A DNA stretch of 64,000 nt from Enterobacter asburiae (GTDB lineage Bacteria > Pseudomonadota > Gammaproteobacteria > Enterobacterales > Enterobacteriaceae). How positions within the stretch are numbered: the stretch's first letter is position 1; each line of letters opens with the position of its first letter. Positions 31,603 through 42,532 of this stretch are shown piece by piece. The notes under the pieces are model-generated. The model searched no databases and had not been told where the DNA came from. It saw only the letters and a program-made list of their open reading frames with translations. A program made the translations under genes and the position numbers. Where the stretch lies: contig JAAQVN010000001.1 in assembly GCA_011754535.1 (NCBI GenBank), positions 3,224,001-3,288,000 of the forward strand, read 5' to 3'.

Positions 31603-32760
31603 TTATCTGGATGTATTATTCAATGATACCCCTGAAGCATGTGCGGTTAACTGACGCCACACCCACTCCAGCGGCCCCTGGCGGAAATAACGCAGCCAGA
31701 TAACAGAAAACGCCAGGTTAACCACCCAGACCGGAATAACAAACGCCAGCAGCCCGAGGCGGTCGAATTTCATAAACAGGCCAAAGCGATAGAAAAGCGT
31801 GGTGCAGAGCAGCGTTTGCAGGAGGTAATTGCTTAACGCCATACGGCCTACGCAGGCCACGGCGCTGACGATCCACAGACGAGAGAGCTGCGGCCAGAAA
31901 CCATAGATCAGCGCCGCATAGCCGATGGTCTGGAACGGCGCGCTGAGCTCACGCGGCACCTGGAGCAGAAACGCGCACCAGCGGTAATCCCAGTGGAGGT
32001 GCCACTGCGCAATCACCGCCGGAAGATTAATCAGCACGCCGATCAGAACCAGCCCCGCCCCGGTGCGGCGGTAGTGACGCAGGCTAAACTCCCCTTTCAG
32101 CCAGCCGGTGCGCATCAGTGACGCCCCCATCAGCATCATGCCCGCCAGCTGCCAGCCATATTGCGCCCCTAGGGCAAGCAGATTGTCGCCCAGCATATCC
32201 GCGCGGTTGCTTATCGCTTCCGTACCGCCTTTCAGCTTCCAGTACTGTTCGTACTGCAGGTTAGCGGCATCCGGGATCCAGGAACGGTTTGTCGCATCAC
32301 CGGAGATCAGCCCCAGCAAAAACAGAACGCAGAGCCCCATGAGATAAAGCATCACGCCGGTGTTAAACAGGCTTTTCACGCTGTGCGCATCGCGAATGAG
32401 CCGCCAGCAGATCAGCCCGACTAACCCATAAGCGAGAAGAATATCACCATCCCAGAAGAACAGGCCGTGGATAAACCCGAGGATGACCAGCAGCGTTAAG
32501 CGCGACTGGATCCAGCGCGTGCCGCGTTTGAGCAGAAGCTGCAGGCCCGCGCCGAACAGCAGCGCAAAAAGCGTGAGGAATTTAACCTGGGCAAACAGAT
32601 CGAGGAGCGCCCACGTCCAGGCATCGCTTCGGGTGATGTCGCCGTACCAGGCGGGATTGAGGTAAGCGGCCTTCGGCAGACCGAAGGCGCTGATGTTCAG
32701 CAGCAGGATACCCAGTATGGCGACGCCGCGGACAAAATCGAGCGTGACGTTTCGCTCCAT
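31603..32760 (-). CDS. yeiB: DUF418-family membrane protein YeiB
   Basis: A 385-residue multi-pass inner-membrane protein. The N-terminal DUF418-associated heparan-alpha-glucosaminide-acyltransferase-like segment contains LDFVRGVAILGILLLNI. The C-terminal DUF418 domain contains GRMALSNYLLQT and GPLEWVWRQLT. Function unknown. It lies 18 bp downstream of folE, as in E. coli. Confidence 0.94.
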   Translation of the reverse strand: MERNVTLDFVRGVAILGILLLNISAFGLPKAAYLNPAWYGDITRSDAWTWALLDLFAQVKFLTLFALLFGAGLQLLLKRGTRWIQSRLTLLVILGFIHGLFFWDGDILLAYGLVGLICWRLIRDAHSVKSLFNTGVMLYLMGLCVLFLLGLISGDATNRSWIPDAANLQYEQYWKLKGGTEAISNRADMLGDNLLALGAQYGWQLAGMMLMGASLMRTGWLKGEFSLRHYRRTGAGLVLIGVLINLPAVIAQWHLHWDYRWCAFLLQVPRELSAPFQTIGYAALIYGFWPQLSRLWIVSAVACVGRMALSNYLLQTLLCTTLFYRFGLFMKFDRLGLLAFVIPVWVVNLAFSVIWLRYFRQGPLEWVWRQLTAHASGVSLNNTSR

Positions 32761-32778
32761 GGTCCCTGCCCTGTTTGA

Positions 32779-33447
32779 TTAGTTGTGGTGACGCACGGCG
32801 CGCAGGAACTCCTGGCGGGTGTTCTGGCTCGATTTAAACAGGCCGCCCAGCGAGGTGGTGGTGGTCGCACTGGTCGCATCACGCACGCCGCGGGCTTTCA
32901 CGCAGTAATGAACCGCGTCAATGGAGACCGCCACGTTATTGGTACCCAGCAGCGTTTGCAGCGCGATCAGGATCTGCTGCGTCAGACGCTCCTGAACCTG
33001 CGGGCGCTGCGCGAAGAACTGCACAATACGGTTGATCTTCGACAGGCCAATCACCGTGTCTTTCGGGATATACGCCACGGTCGCTTTGCCGTCGATGGTC
33101 ACGAAATGGTGCTCGCAGGTGCTGGTCAGGGTGATATCCCGTACTGTGACCATCTCGTCCACCTTCATCTTGTTTTCGATGACGGTAATTTTCGGGAAGT
33201 TGGCGTAATCCAGTCCGGAGAAAATTTCGTCAACGTACATTTTCGCGATACGCTTAGGCGTTTCCATCAGGCTGTCATCGCTCAGATCGAGATTCAGCAG
33301 TTGCATGATCTCGGTCATATGCCCGGAAATCAGTTTCTTACGGGTTTCATTGTCCATATCCTGAACCGGCGGACGCAGTGGCGTTTCAAGACCGCGCGCG
33401 AGCAGGGCTTCGTGGACCAGGGCAGCTTCTTTACTGAGTGATGACAT
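32779..33447 (-). CDS. folE: GTP cyclohydrolase I
   Basis: Converts GTP to 7,8-dihydroneopterin triphosphate, the first step of folate synthesis. The 222 residues match E. coli FolE. Zinc ligands are in TCEHHF and the HYCVKARG cysteine. The start at 33447 ([10 protein letters not shown]) has an AGGAGAAC site upstream. The cytosolic homodecamer is known from the family. Confidence 0.98.
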   Translation of the reverse strand: MSSLSKEAALVHEALLARGLETPLRPPVQDMDNETRKKLISGHMTEIMQLLNLDLSDDSLMETPKRIAKMYVDEIFSGLDYANFPKITVIENKMKVDEMVTVRDITLTSTCEHHFVTIDGKATVAYIPKDTVIGLSKINRIVQFFAQRPQVQERLTQQILIALQTLLGTNNVAVSIDAVHYCVKARGVRDATSATTTTSLGGLFKSSQNTRQEFLRAVRHHN

Positions 33448-33549
33448 TTTGTTCTCCTGCAGGTGTGGCGTCTTTTGCCCTCGTTGTGGCAAAAGTATGC
33501 GCTCATTGTGCGTGAGGCGACGCACATAATCCAGTATTCACGACGATAA

Positions 33550-34698
33550 TTATTGCAATTGCTGTTGCCTTTCAGCGTGGCGATTCCAGACCAGGGCACC
33601 GGCGACAAACAGCGCAACGCCCGCCAGCCCCAGCGCAGGCTCCAGCCGGTGGGTTAGCCAGGTCGATACCGCCGAGGTCACCGGACCAATCAATTGCCCG
33701 ATGGCATACCCGGTGGTGAGCAGCCCCGCCATATAGCGCGTGTGGTGCGGTGCCAGCTCGCGGCCGTATAAAAGTGAGAGCTGCACCGCGCAGAGGAACC
33801 CGCCTCCCACCAGCAGCCCGCCCGTCAGCAAGCCGCCAATGCCCGGCAGCAGCCAGGCCGCCAGCACGCCAGCTCCCTGTAACCACAGCACGATGGCCAG
33901 CCTGCGGTTAGCCGTTGAGGTGTGGCGCAAAAGAATGCTGAGCGCAATCCCCACCACGGCGGCGGCACCAAAAATTGGCCAGACAAACTGGGCAAACAGG
34001 CTGCCGGGAAAGCGCACTGCCGCCATTTGCGAAAGGAAGGTCGCCGGGAGGATATAGCCAAATCCCGCCAGGCTGTAGCTCCAGACCAGGCGCCTTAAAT
34101 CCGTCGTCAGCACCAGCGGCTCTGGCGCGGTGCCGGGTCGATGAAGCTGCCCGGATCGCGGCAGATAGCGCGCCACCAGCGCAACCAGTACCAGTGCCAG
34201 CACGCCGTAGATTTGCCATGCCGCACCGGCCGAAAGGGATTTCGCCTGAATATAAACCGCGAGCAGGCCGCTCAGGGCGATACCAGCTCCGGGCCCGGCA
34301 AAAACAGCCGCACTAAGCCCGGGTTTACCCAGTTGTCCCAGCCGCTCGTTGGTCCAGGCAGCAATCAGCACCATTGACCAGCCGCTCATGCAGCCAATCA
34401 CAAAGCGCAGCAGGCCGTGCACGACGGCGTTATCAGCCGCGGCGGAGAGCAGGGTCAACGCAACCGCGCCGGTGATGCCAAGCCAGAGTCGCGTTTCAAC
34501 AAAGCGGTGCGCGCGCATGGCATCCCATGCGCCCACCAGATAGCCCAGATAATTCATCGCCGCCACCAGGCCCGCGCTGGTCAGCGTGAGTTGCCCGGCG
34601 GCAATCATCAGCGGCACCTGAGGGGTAAAGGCAAAGCGCCCTATCCCCATCGCCACCACCAGAACGACAAACCCACTAAGCGCAATACGCAGCGCCAT
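33550..34698 (-). CDS. YbfB/YjiJ-family MFS transporter
   Basis: A 382-residue inner-membrane transporter with about twelve hydrophobic segments, starting MALRIALSGFVVLVVAMGIGRFAFTP, the signature opening of the YbfB/YjiJ family. The substrate is unknown. It separates folE and yeiG, which are neighbours in E. coli, so it is probably a lineage-specific gene. Confidence 0.85.
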   Translation of the reverse strand: MALRIALSGFVVLVVAMGIGRFAFTPQVPLMIAAGQLTLTSAGLVAAMNYLGYLVGAWDAMRAHRFVETRLWLGITGAVALTLLSAAADNAVVHGLLRFVIGCMSGWSMVLIAAWTNERLGQLGKPGLSAAVFAGPGAGIALSGLLAVYIQAKSLSAGAAWQIYGVLALVLVALVARYLPRSGQLHRPGTAPEPLVLTTDLRRLVWSYSLAGFGYILPATFLSQMAAVRFPGSLFAQFVWPIFGAAAVVGIALSILLRHTSTANRRLAIVLWLQGAGVLAAWLLPGIGGLLTGGLLVGGGFLCAVQLSLLYGRELAPHHTRYMAGLLTTGYAIGQLIGPVTSAVSTWLTHRLEPALGLAGVALFVAGALVWNRHAERQQQLQ

Positions 34699-34836
34699 GA
34701 CCGCTCCAATTGTTAAAGAAAAGTAAATTTATGATGCAGCATCTCGCCGTTCCGCGAAAGTGAAAGTTGCTCACAGGTAAATGAAAACGCTGTATTATGG
34801 CTCTAATGAATAGCTATTCTCATTAAGGAGCCCTGC

Positions 34837-35664
34837 ATGGAACTGCTCGAAGAGCACCGTTGTTTTGAAGGTCGACAGCAGCGCTGGCGGCACGACTCCA
34901 CCACGCTGAACTGCACCATGACGTTCAGCATTTTCCTGCCGCCGACGGAAAATCCGCCGGTTCTGTTCTGGCTGTCAGGCCTGACCTGCAACGACGAAAA
35001 CTTCACCACCAAAGCGGGCGCGCAGCGTATTGCCGCCGAGCTGGGCATTGCGCTGGTGATGGCTGATACCAGCCCGCGCGGCGATGATGTGGCGGACGAT
35101 GCCGGGTACGATTTAGGTAAAGGCGCCGGATTTTATCTCAACGCCACCGAACAGCCGTGGGCGAGCCATTACCGCATGTACGACTACATTCGCGACGAGC
35201 TGCCTGCGCTGATTAAGGCTGAATTTGCGGTAAGCGACCGCTGCGCCATCAGCGGACACTCCATGGGCGGACACGGGGCGCTCATCATGGCGCTGAAAAA
35301 CCCGGGGAAATACGTCAGCGTCTCTGCGTTCGCGCCGATTGTGAACCCAACGCAGGTGCCGTGGGGACAAAAAGCTTTCACACACTATCTGGGTGAGGAT
35401 GCCGAGAAATGGCAGGAATGGGACAGCTGCGCGCTGATGCTGGCAAGCGATTCGGCGAGCGCGATCCCGATGCTTATCGATCAGGGCAATGCGGATCAGT
35501 TCCTCGCCGGACAGCTACAGCCTGCGGTGTTGGCTGAGGCGGCACGCCAGAAGGACTGGCCGCTGACGCTGCGCATTCAGCCGGGATACGATCACAGCTA
35601 TTACTTTATGGCGTCCTTTATCGAGGATCATCTCCGCTTCCATGCGGAGCATTTGTTTGGGTAA
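34837..35664 (+). CDS. yeiG: S-formylglutathione hydrolase YeiG
   Basis: Esterase that hydrolyses S-formylglutathione in formaldehyde detoxification. The protein has 275 residues and the alpha/beta-hydrolase fold. The nucleophile is in [10 protein letters not shown], an oxyanion region is in [13 protein letters not shown], and His is in PGYDHSYYF. An AAGGAG site lies upstream of the ATG. Confidence 0.95.
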   Translation: MELLEEHRCFEGRQQRWRHDSTTLNCTMTFSIFLPPTENPPVLFWLSGLTCNDENFTTKAGAQRIAAELGIALVMADTSPRGDDVADDAGYDLGKGAGFYLNATEQPWASHYRMYDYIRDELPALIKAEFAVSDRCAISGHSMGGHGALIMALKNPGKYVSVSAFAPIVNPTQVPWGQKAFTHYLGEDAEKWQEWDSCALMLASDSASAIPMLIDQGNADQFLAGQLQPAVLAEAARQKDWPLTLRIQPGYDHSYYFMASFIEDHLRFHAEHLFG

Positions 35665-35676
35665 GTGCGCGTCATT

Positions 35677-35709
35677 GCCGGGTGGCGGCTTCGCCTTACC
35701 CGGCCTACG
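35677..35709. repeat. Classical enterobacterial REP element
   Basis: GCCGGGTGGCGGCTTCGCC followed by TTACCCGGCCTACG, an imperfect palindrome with the E. coli REP consensus ends. It lies between the convergent genes yeiG and cirA. Confidence 0.85.
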
Positions 35710-35730
35710 TTCGCTTTTACCCTCGTCGCA

Positions 35731-37701
35731 TCAGAACTTATAATCCACGCCCACAAAGTAGCGACGGCCATCTTCCGTGTAGCTGTAATCGTCACGGCTC
35801 AGGTCTTTATCCAGCAGGTTCTGCACGCCCGCGCGCAGCTTCACGCTTTTCGTCGCCTGCCACGCCGCGCCGGTGTTCCAGATGACATAGCCACCCGGCG
35901 TTGGTGCACTGCTGGTCAGCGCGCGCTTCTCGCCGGTGTAATTGCCCTGAACATAGAACGACCAGTCCTGCGTCGCCTTCCAGTCAACGGTCCCGTTAGC
36001 CGTATGGAACGGCAGCTCGGACAGTGGTTTGTTGCCGCCGTTGCTGATATCGCGACCGTCGTTATAGGTGTAGTTCAGCGTCACTTTCCAGTCTTCCGCC
36101 AGCGGGAACTTCACTTCGGTCTCCACCCCACGGATGCGCGCCTTGTTGACGTTGTAATAGCGGAAAATCGGTTCGCCGTCCGCGTTCAGACCAACGTAGT
36201 TAGGGTAGCTCTGCGCCTGTTTTGCATTCGCCGTACGGCTGATGCTGATGCGGTCATCCACGTTATTCTGGAAGGTGGTGACACTGGCCTGCACGCCCTC
36301 TAACCAGCCCTCTTCCCCGCTGTAGTACAGACCGAACTCGAAGCTCTCGCTGGTTTCCGGCTTCAGATCCGGGTTACCGACAATCTCACAGGCGCCGCGG
36401 CACGAGCCGGTGACCCAGTCCGGGCTCAGCTGCAGCAGCGACGGCGCTTTAAACGCGGTTGCCCAGCCCCCTTTCACCGTCACGGTATCCGTCGCGTTAT
36501 AGACCAGATAGGCTCGCGGACTCCAGTGATCGCCGTAGGTATCATGGTCATCCATACGGATGCCGGTGGTCAGCGCCAGCGGCTCAAAGATACGCCATTC
36601 GTCTTCGAGGAACAGCGCATACTGGCTTGTTGACGTACTGCTGCTGGAGCCCCCCGTCAGGTTGACCGGATCTTTCAGCTTATCGTGACGCCATTCGCCG
36701 CCAAAGGTCAGCAGCTGATTAATATCGCCCAGCGGCAGCACGTATTTCCCGTCTACCGCGTTGCTCTCGGAGGTGATGGGATTGCTGTTGCCCGGGTTTT
36801 TGTTATCCACCTTCTCACCGTAAACTTTCAGCTCGCTGTTGCCGACGCCCCAGCGGCCGTTATGGCTGAGAGAGTAGTTCTGACGCTCAAGGCGGTTTTT
36901 GTCGAGGGAGTCTGAATCGCGATCCTGGCGGTCAAAGCCGTAGCCCGCAGTGAAGTCGTGGTTTTCTGTTGGCGTCCAGGCGAATTCCACGTTGGCATCA
37001 CGGCTGGTGAAGCCCTCAATGCGCGGCGTTTCACCGCTCGCCGTGGTGGAGGATTTCTGCTGCCCGTCTTTCTCACGCTTCGCGAGGCTACCGTAGGCTT
37101 TCAGGCCCAGCAGGCCGTCCACCAGCGGACCGCTGGTATAAAACTGACCGTTATACGTGTCGCCACGATCGCGGTGTTCCTGAAGGGTAGAATCCGCGCT
37201 CAGGGTGCCCGTCCACTTCTGGCCGATTTTTTTGGTGATAATGTTCACCACGCCGCCGAGAGCATCAGAGCCGTAGAGAGAAGACATCGGTCCGCGGACC
37301 ACTTCGATGCGTTCGATGGCGTCAACTGGCACCCAGTTAAGGTCGAAATCGTTATGGCGGAAGACCGCGTTGCGTGAGTTTACGCGCTTGCCGTCGATCA
37401 GGATGAGCGTGTAGCTGCTGTCCAGACCGCGAATACTTACCCCTTTACGGTTGTCCCCTTCGCTCGTGAGCTGTACGCCCGGCACATCCCGTAACACATC
37501 TTTCAGGTTCTGAACGGGTTTGCGCTGCAAATCTTCCTGGGTAATCACGCTGATACTTGCCGGTGCGTCTTTCAGGTTTTGCTCGGTCGCGGAGGCCGTT
37601 ACAACCATTGTGTCGCCAGATTCCGCTGCGATGACAGGCAGTGCCAGGGACATTGCGGACGCGCATAGTCCTCCCCTGACGACGGGATTCAACCTAAACA
37701 T
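35731..37701 (-). CDS. cirA: TonB-dependent catecholate siderophore receptor CirA
   Basis: Outer-membrane receptor for ferric dihydroxybenzoyl-serine and catecholates, and for colicin I in E. coli. It has 656 residues. A signal peptide (about 25) is followed by the TonB box region DTMVVTAS, the plug domain (LKDVPGV-like, [18 protein letters not shown]), and a 22-strand barrel ending in the terminal aromatic [10 protein letters not shown] Fur-type site lies upstream, fitting iron repression. Confidence 0.96.
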   Translation of the reverse strand: MFRLNPVVRGGLCASAMSLALPVIAAESGDTMVVTASATEQNLKDAPASISVITQEDLQRKPVQNLKDVLRDVPGVQLTSEGDNRKGVSIRGLDSSYTLILIDGKRVNSRNAVFRHNDFDLNWVPVDAIERIEVVRGPMSSLYGSDALGGVVNIITKKIGQKWTGTLSADSTLQEHRDRGDTYNGQFYTSGPLVDGLLGLKAYGSLAKREKDGQQKSSTTASGETPRIEGFTSRDANVEFAWTPTENHDFTAGYGFDRQDRDSDSLDKNRLERQNYSLSHNGRWGVGNSELKVYGEKVDNKNPGNSNPITSESNAVDGKYVLPLGDINQLLTFGGEWRHDKLKDPVNLTGGSSSSTSTSQYALFLEDEWRIFEPLALTTGIRMDDHDTYGDHWSPRAYLVYNATDTVTVKGGWATAFKAPSLLQLSPDWVTGSCRGACEIVGNPDLKPETSESFEFGLYYSGEEGWLEGVQASVTTFQNNVDDRISISRTANAKQAQSYPNYVGLNADGEPIFRYYNVNKARIRGVETEVKFPLAEDWKVTLNYTYNDGRDISNGGNKPLSELPFHTANGTVDWKATQDWSFYVQGNYTGEKRALTSSAPTPGGYVIWNTGAAWQATKSVKLRAGVQNLLDKDLSRDDYSYTEDGRRYFVGVDYKF

Positions 37702-37822
37702 TCCATATCTCCATGAGGTAAATACAACTCAATCAAAAATCATCGCTCACAGTGCCTTGTTGTCCGCCCACATCTGCGGTGGGTCGGTAGCACGCTTATT
37801 TTTTGATAACGATAAAGCAAAC

Positions 37823-37835
37823 GATAATTATTATC
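37823..37835 (-). promoter_or_regulatory. Fur box upstream of cirA
   Basis: GATAATTATTATC is a perfect 6-1-6 Fur palindrome, with related GATAA units at 37805–37816. It lies about 120 bp before the cirA start. Confidence 0.75.
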
Positions 37836-37880
37836 AATTAAATTGTTAAAAATTATATCTGCCGTTCATACTGTGGAGAT

Positions 37881-37907
37881 AAAAAAGCCCGCTCAAGTGA
37901 GCGGGCT
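37881..37907 (-). terminator. Terminator of lysP
   Basis: A 10-bp perfect stem AGCCCGCTCA/TGAGCGGGCT, followed on the minus strand by a T-run, 19 bp after the lysP stop. Confidence 0.88.
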
Positions 37908-37925
37908 GAAAGAGAGGAGGCGCGG

Positions 37926-39395
37926 TTATTGTTTAAATCGTTCCGGGAAATCCATTTCACTGTAGCGAACGAAGCGGGTTCCTTTCGTCAGTTTGTAGCC
38001 GAACCAGATGACCAGGAACAGCGGAATACCAATATAGGTGGCCGTGACGGCACCCCAGTCAATGGTGTCCGCAAGGAAAGCTTCATAGTTCTGTCCCAGG
38101 GTAATAATCAGGCACAGAATGAAGGCAAAAATCGGCCCCAGCGGGAAGAAGCCAGAACGGTACGGGAGGTTATTCAGGTCGTGACCCTGCATAACGTAGC
38201 CACGGCGGAAACGGTAGTGGCTGATGGCAATGCCCAGCCAGGCGATAAAGCCCGTCATGCCGGAGGTATTAAGCAGCCACAGGTACACGGTCTGGTTGCC
38301 GAACATAGAGGTCAGGAAGCAGAGGCCCGCAATGACCGTGGTGGCATACAGCGCGTTACGCGGCACGCCACCGCGGGACAGTTTCGAGAAAATACGCGGC
38401 GCTTTACCGTCGCAGGCCAGGGTGTAAAGCATACGGGTGGACGCGTACATACCGGAATTACCCGCCGACAGCACCGCCGTCAGGATTACCGCGTTCATTA
38501 CCGCCGCCGCAGAAAGCAGGCCAGCGTGCTGGAAGACCAGGGTGAAAGGGCTGACGCTGATGTCTTTGACGTCATTACGCAGCAGGCTTGGATCGGTATA
38601 CGGAATGATCAGGCTGATAATCAAAATAGCGAACACGTAGAACAGCAGAATACGCCAGAACACCTGACGCACCGCGCGCGGAATGTTCTTCTCCGGGTTT
38701 TCGGATTCACCTGCCGCGATACCAATCAGCTCCGTTCCCTGGAAGGAGAAGCCGACAATCATCGCCACGCCAATCATCGCCGAGAAGCCCCCGGCAAACG
38801 GCGCATCGCCTATCGTCCAGTTGCTCCAGCCCGCAGGTTCAGCCCCTTTGAAAATCCCCACGATCATCGCCACACCGACGACGATAAAGATGATGACGGT
38901 TGCCACTTTGATCAAAGAGAACCAGTATTCCGCTTCGCCGAAACCGCGCACGGAGATGTAGTTCAGCAGGAAGATAACGGCCAGGAACAGGGCGCTCCAG
39001 ATCCAGCCCGGCGTGTCCGGGAACCACCAGGTCATCACCAGCTGTGCGGCAACGAGGTCAACGGCGATAGTGACGGCCCAGTTGTACCAGTAGTTCCAGC
39101 CCAGCGCGAAGCCGAAGCCTTCCTCAACGTATTTTTGTCCGTAGGTCGAAAACGAACCTGACACCGGCATGTACGCTGCCAGTTCGCCCAGACTGGTCAT
39201 CAGGAAATAGACCATCAGGCCAATCAGGATATAAGAGAATAATGCCCCACCCGGGCCGGCTGCCGAAATCGTTGCGCCAGAGGCAACGAAAAGACCTGTA
39301 CCGATGGAGCCGCCAATGGCGATCATCGTCAGGTGACGCGCCTTGAGTTCACGACGTAGCGTGGGCGCTTCTGTGGTTTTAGTTTCTGAAACCAT
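37926..39395 (-). CDS. lysP: Lysine-specific permease LysP
   Basis: Proton-coupled inner-membrane lysine importer of the amino acid–polyamine–cation family, 489 residues as in E. coli, with twelve predicted helices. The family opening LKARHLTMIAIGGSIGTGLFVASG is present. In E. coli it also acts as co-sensor of CadC. Confidence 0.97.
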   Translation of the reverse strand: MVSETKTTEAPTLRRELKARHLTMIAIGGSIGTGLFVASGATISAAGPGGALFSYILIGLMVYFLMTSLGELAAYMPVSGSFSTYGQKYVEEGFGFALGWNYWYNWAVTIAVDLVAAQLVMTWWFPDTPGWIWSALFLAVIFLLNYISVRGFGEAEYWFSLIKVATVIIFIVVGVAMIVGIFKGAEPAGWSNWTIGDAPFAGGFSAMIGVAMIVGFSFQGTELIGIAAGESENPEKNIPRAVRQVFWRILLFYVFAILIISLIIPYTDPSLLRNDVKDISVSPFTLVFQHAGLLSAAAVMNAVILTAVLSAGNSGMYASTRMLYTLACDGKAPRIFSKLSRGGVPRNALYATTVIAGLCFLTSMFGNQTVYLWLLNTSGMTGFIAWLGIAISHYRFRRGYVMQGHDLNNLPYRSGFFPLGPIFAFILCLIITLGQNYEAFLADTIDWGAVTATYIGIPLFLVIWFGYKLTKGTRFVRYSEMDFPERFKQ

Positions 39396-39524
39396 GTGAA
39401 AATGCTGTCCATTTAATAAATGAGGCGCGATTGTAGCAGACGATCTCCGTTCCTTCCGGCAGAAATACCCTGTTATAAGAGAGCTTCATGACTCGGCCAG
39501 GATTATAAGTAACGCATTATTTTT

Positions 39525-39548
39525 CCCTCTCCCATTTGGGGTGAGGGG
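39525..39548. repeat. REP-like intergenic repeat, partial copy 4
   Basis: CCCTCTCCCATTTGGGGTGAGGG, a shortened relative of the repeats at 1419, 14328 and 16832; it lies between lysP and yeiE. Confidence 0.6.
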
Positions 39549-39553
39549 CGCTT

Positions 39554-40420
39554 TTACATTTCGCAGTAGCGCAGAAAACGCTGCAACGAGCTGGAAAGGT
39601 GTTTCTGACGATGGTGGATGCACCATAGCGTGCGCACCAGTTTCGGGAGCGGAATGGGAATTTCCACGAGCGATCCGGTCTCCAGCTGTTCGGCAATCAC
39701 CCGCCGGGAAAGACAACTGATGCCCAGGCCATGACGCACCGCGTGCTTGATTGCCTCTGAGTTTCCCAGCTCCATTCCCAGCTGGAAATGCGGCAGATGC
39801 GACAGCAGCAGGTAGTCGACAATCTCACGCGTACCGGAGCCCTGCTCTCGGAGGATCCACTGCGCCTGCGCCAGCCGCTCCAGCGTCACCTCGCCCTGCA
39901 ATAACGACGAGGCCGGAGACGCAAAGACCACCAGCTCGTCTTCCAGCCAGGGCTCGGCAATGATATCGACGTTATGGCAAGGGCCTTCGATAAGACCGAT
40001 ATCCACGCGGAAATCGATCACCGCGTTGATCACGTCCTGGCTGTTGCCCACGCTCATCTCCAGCGGCAGAGTCGGGAAATCCCGACGGTAGCGCGCTATC
40101 ACTTCCGGCAGGATATAGTTTCCGATGGTGCTGCTGGCAAACACGCGGATCGCGCCGTTGTCTTCGCGGAACAGCTGTTCGATTTCGATAGCCTGCTCCA
40201 GCAGCGCCAGCGCGCGCGGGTAAAGCAGGCGGCCATGTTCGTTGACCACCAGACGCTTCCCTACCCTGTCGAACAGCTGAACGCCCAGCTGCCCTTCAAG
40301 ATCGGTCAACGCCGCGCTGACCGCAGACTGCGAGAGCGCCAGCATTTGTGACGCCTGGGTCGTCGAGCCGCTTTTTAGCACCTCGGCAAACACTTCCAGC
40401 TGACGCAATGTAATGTGCAT
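39554..40420 (-). CDS. yeiE: LysR-family regulator YeiE
   Basis: Transcription regulator, 288 residues. The N-terminal winged HTH opens [20 protein letters not shown]. The C-terminal LysR substrate domain runs from about residue 90. In enterobacteria YeiE is linked to sulfite sensing, iron homeostasis and lysP expression. It is divergent from yeiH across 97 bp, a typical LysR arrangement that makes yeiH a likely target. Confidence 0.95.
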   Translation of the reverse strand: MHITLRQLEVFAEVLKSGSTTQASQMLALSQSAVSAALTDLEGQLGVQLFDRVGKRLVVNEHGRLLYPRALALLEQAIEIEQLFREDNGAIRVFASSTIGNYILPEVIARYRRDFPTLPLEMSVGNSQDVINAVIDFRVDIGLIEGPCHNVDIIAEPWLEDELVVFASPASSLLQGEVTLERLAQAQWILREQGSGTREIVDYLLLSHLPHFQLGMELGNSEAIKHAVRHGLGISCLSRRVIAEQLETGSLVEIPIPLPKLVRTLWCIHHRQKHLSSSLQRFLRYCEM

Positions 40421-40517
40421 GTTTGCTTACCACTTATATAGATTAATTATAAGTATATAATCAATTTTATTTTTAAGCCAGAGCGCCGTAACCTTTAGCC
40501 AGACAAAGGAGAAGGTT

Positions 40518-41564
40518 ATGTCAGAAATCACCTTGCAACATCATCGTACAGTGTGGCACTTCGTGCCGGGTCTCGCGCTCAGCGCAGCAGTGACCGCCGT
40601 AGCATTATGGGGCGGTAGCATCCCGGCTATCGCAGGCGCAGGTTTTAGCGCGTTGACGCTGGCCATTTTGCTGGGCATGGTCGTGGGTAATACCGTTTAC
40701 CCGCATATCTGGAAATCCTGCGACGGCGGCGTGATCTTTGCCAAACAGCACCTGCTGCGCCTCGGGATCATTCTTTACGGCTTCCGCCTCACCTTTTCGC
40801 AAATTGCGGACGTGGGTGTGAGCGGAATTGCCATCGACGTCCTGACCCTGACCAGCACCTTTTTACTGGCGTGCTTTATCGGTCAGAAGATCTTCGGCCT
40901 GGACAAGCAAACCAGCTGGCTGATCGGCGCAGGCAGCAGCATCTGCGGTGCGGCGGCAGTGCTCGCGACGGAGCCGGTCGTAAAAGCCGAAGCCAGTAAA
41001 GTAACGGTCGCCGTCGCGACGGTGGTTATCTTCGGTACGCTGGCGATCTTCCTTTACCCCGCGATGTATCCGCTGGTGGCGCACTGGTTTAGCCCGGAAA
41101 CCTACGGCATCTATATCGGTTCGACCATGCACGAAGTAGCGCAGGTGGTGGCGGCAGGTCATGCCATCAATCCGGAAGCGGAAAATGCGGCGGTGATTGC
41201 CAAAATGCTGCGCGTGATGATGCTGGCGCCGTTCCTGATTTTCCTGGCCGCGCGAGTTAAACAGCTAGCCCCGGCTGGCGGCAGCGAGAAAAGCAAAATC
41301 ACCATTCCGTGGTTTGCGATCCTGTTCATCGTGGTTGTCATCTTTAATTCCTTCCACCTGCTGCCGAAAGCGGTGGTGGAGATGCTGGTGACGCTGGATA
41401 CGGTGCTGCTGGCGATGGCGATGGCGGCGCTAGGGGTGACCACCCACGTCAGCGCGCTGAAAAAAGCTGGTGCGAAGCCGCTGCTGATGGCGCTGGTGCT
41501 CTTCATCTGGCTGATTGTGGGCGGCGGTGCGATTAACCTCGCCGTACACAGCCTGATGGCATAA
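40518..41564 (+). CDS. yeiH: UPF0324 inner membrane protein YeiH
   Basis: A 348-residue multi-pass inner-membrane protein of the UPF0324/YeiH family, suggested to be a sulfate or sulfite-type exporter. Conserved GAGSSICGAAAVLATEPVVKA and STMHEVAQVVAAG segments are present. AAAGGAGAAGG precedes the ATG. It is probably controlled by the divergent YeiE. Confidence 0.95.
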   Translation: MSEITLQHHRTVWHFVPGLALSAAVTAVALWGGSIPAIAGAGFSALTLAILLGMVVGNTVYPHIWKSCDGGVIFAKQHLLRLGIILYGFRLTFSQIADVGVSGIAIDVLTLTSTFLLACFIGQKIFGLDKQTSWLIGAGSSICGAAAVLATEPVVKAEASKVTVAVATVVIFGTLAIFLYPAMYPLVAHWFSPETYGIYIGSTMHEVAQVVAAGHAINPEAENAAVIAKMLRVMMLAPFLIFLAARVKQLAPAGGSEKSKITIPWFAILFIVVVIFNSFHLLPKAVVEMLVTLDTVLLAMAMAALGVTTHVSALKKAGAKPLLMALVLFIWLIVGGGAINLAVHSLMA

Positions 41565-41628
41565 ACCATCTCGTCCTTCTCCTGTTAACCCGCTATCATA
41601 AGCGTTTCGGGTTAGCAGGAGTCTTTTT

Positions 41629-42486
41629 ATGAAATATGTTGGAGCGCACGTCAGCGCTGCCGGTGGCCTTGCGAATGCCGCCATTCGCGCCGCCGAAATC
41701 GAGGCGACCGCTTTCGCCCTGTTCACCAAAAACCAGCGCCAGTGGCGCGCCGCGCCGCTCACCGCCGACGTGATTGACGACTTCAAAGCCGCCTGTGAGA
41801 AATACTGCTACGGGCCGGGCCAGATCCTTCCCCACGACAGCTATCTGATTAACCTCGGGCATCCGGTTCAGGAAGCGCTGGAAAAATCCCGAGAGGCGTT
41901 TCTCGATGAAGTGCAGCGCTGCGAACAGCTCGGGCTGACGCTGCTGAACTTCCATCCGGGTAGTCATCTGATGCAAATAGATGAAGACGCCTGTCTGGCG
42001 CGCATTGCCGAATCCATCAACATGACGCTGGATAAAACCAAAGGCGTGACGGCAGTGATTGAAAACACCGCCGGTCAGGGCAGCAACCTCGGCTTCAGGT
42101 TTGAGCATCTCGCGGCGATTATTGACGGCGTGGAAGATAAATCCCGCGTGGGCGTGTGCATTGATACCTGCCACGCGTTTGCAGCTGGCTACGACCTGCG
42201 CACCACCGAGGCGACGAAAAACACGTTTGATGAATTTGAGCGAATAGTCGGCTTTAAGTACCTGCGCGGGATGCACCTGAACGATGCGAAAAGCGCGTTC
42301 GGCAGCCGCGTTGACCGTCACCACAGCCTGGGTGAAGGCAATATCGGCCACGATGCGTTTCGCTTTATCATGCAGGACGCTCGCTTCGACGGTATTCCGA
42401 TGGTGCTGGAAACCATCAATCCGGATATCTGGGCGGAAGAGATTGCCTGGCTGAAGGCCCAGCAAACCGCTGAACAGGCGGCATAA
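41629..42486 (+). CDS. nfo: Endonuclease IV
   Basis: Zinc-dependent AP endonuclease of base-excision repair, 285 residues as in E. coli. TIM-barrel metal ligands are in [30 protein letters not shown] and HHSLGEG. In E. coli it belongs to the SoxRS regulon. It is directly followed by a shared terminator and convergent fruA. Confidence 0.98.
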   Translation: MKYVGAHVSAAGGLANAAIRAAEIEATAFALFTKNQRQWRAAPLTADVIDDFKAACEKYCYGPGQILPHDSYLINLGHPVQEALEKSREAFLDEVQRCEQLGLTLLNFHPGSHLMQIDEDACLARIAESINMTLDKTKGVTAVIENTAGQGSNLGFRFEHLAAIIDGVEDKSRVGVCIDTCHAFAAGYDLRTTEATKNTFDEFERIVGFKYLRGMHLNDAKSAFGSRVDRHHSLGEGNIGHDAFRFIMQDARFDGIPMVLETINPDIWAEEIAWLKAQQTAEQAA

Positions 42487-42520
42487 AAAAAGCCGGGTTG
42501 CGTTAGCACCCGGCTTTTTT
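42485..42520. terminator. Bidirectional terminator between nfo and fruA
   Basis: A perfect stem AGCCGGGT... /ACCCGGCT with A-run on the left and T-run on the right, beginning at the nfo stop and ending before the fruA stop. It works for both convergent units. Confidence 0.9.
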
Positions 42521-42532
42521 ATTGCTTACCGC

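Noticed and set aside
37929..39161. 410-codon open frame opposite lysP
   Set aside because: Low-complexity, Arg/His-rich translation opposite a well-conserved permease; a shadow frame.
41596..42465. 289-codon open frame opposite nfo
   Set aside because: Antisense to a nearly invariant endonuclease IV gene; no independent support.
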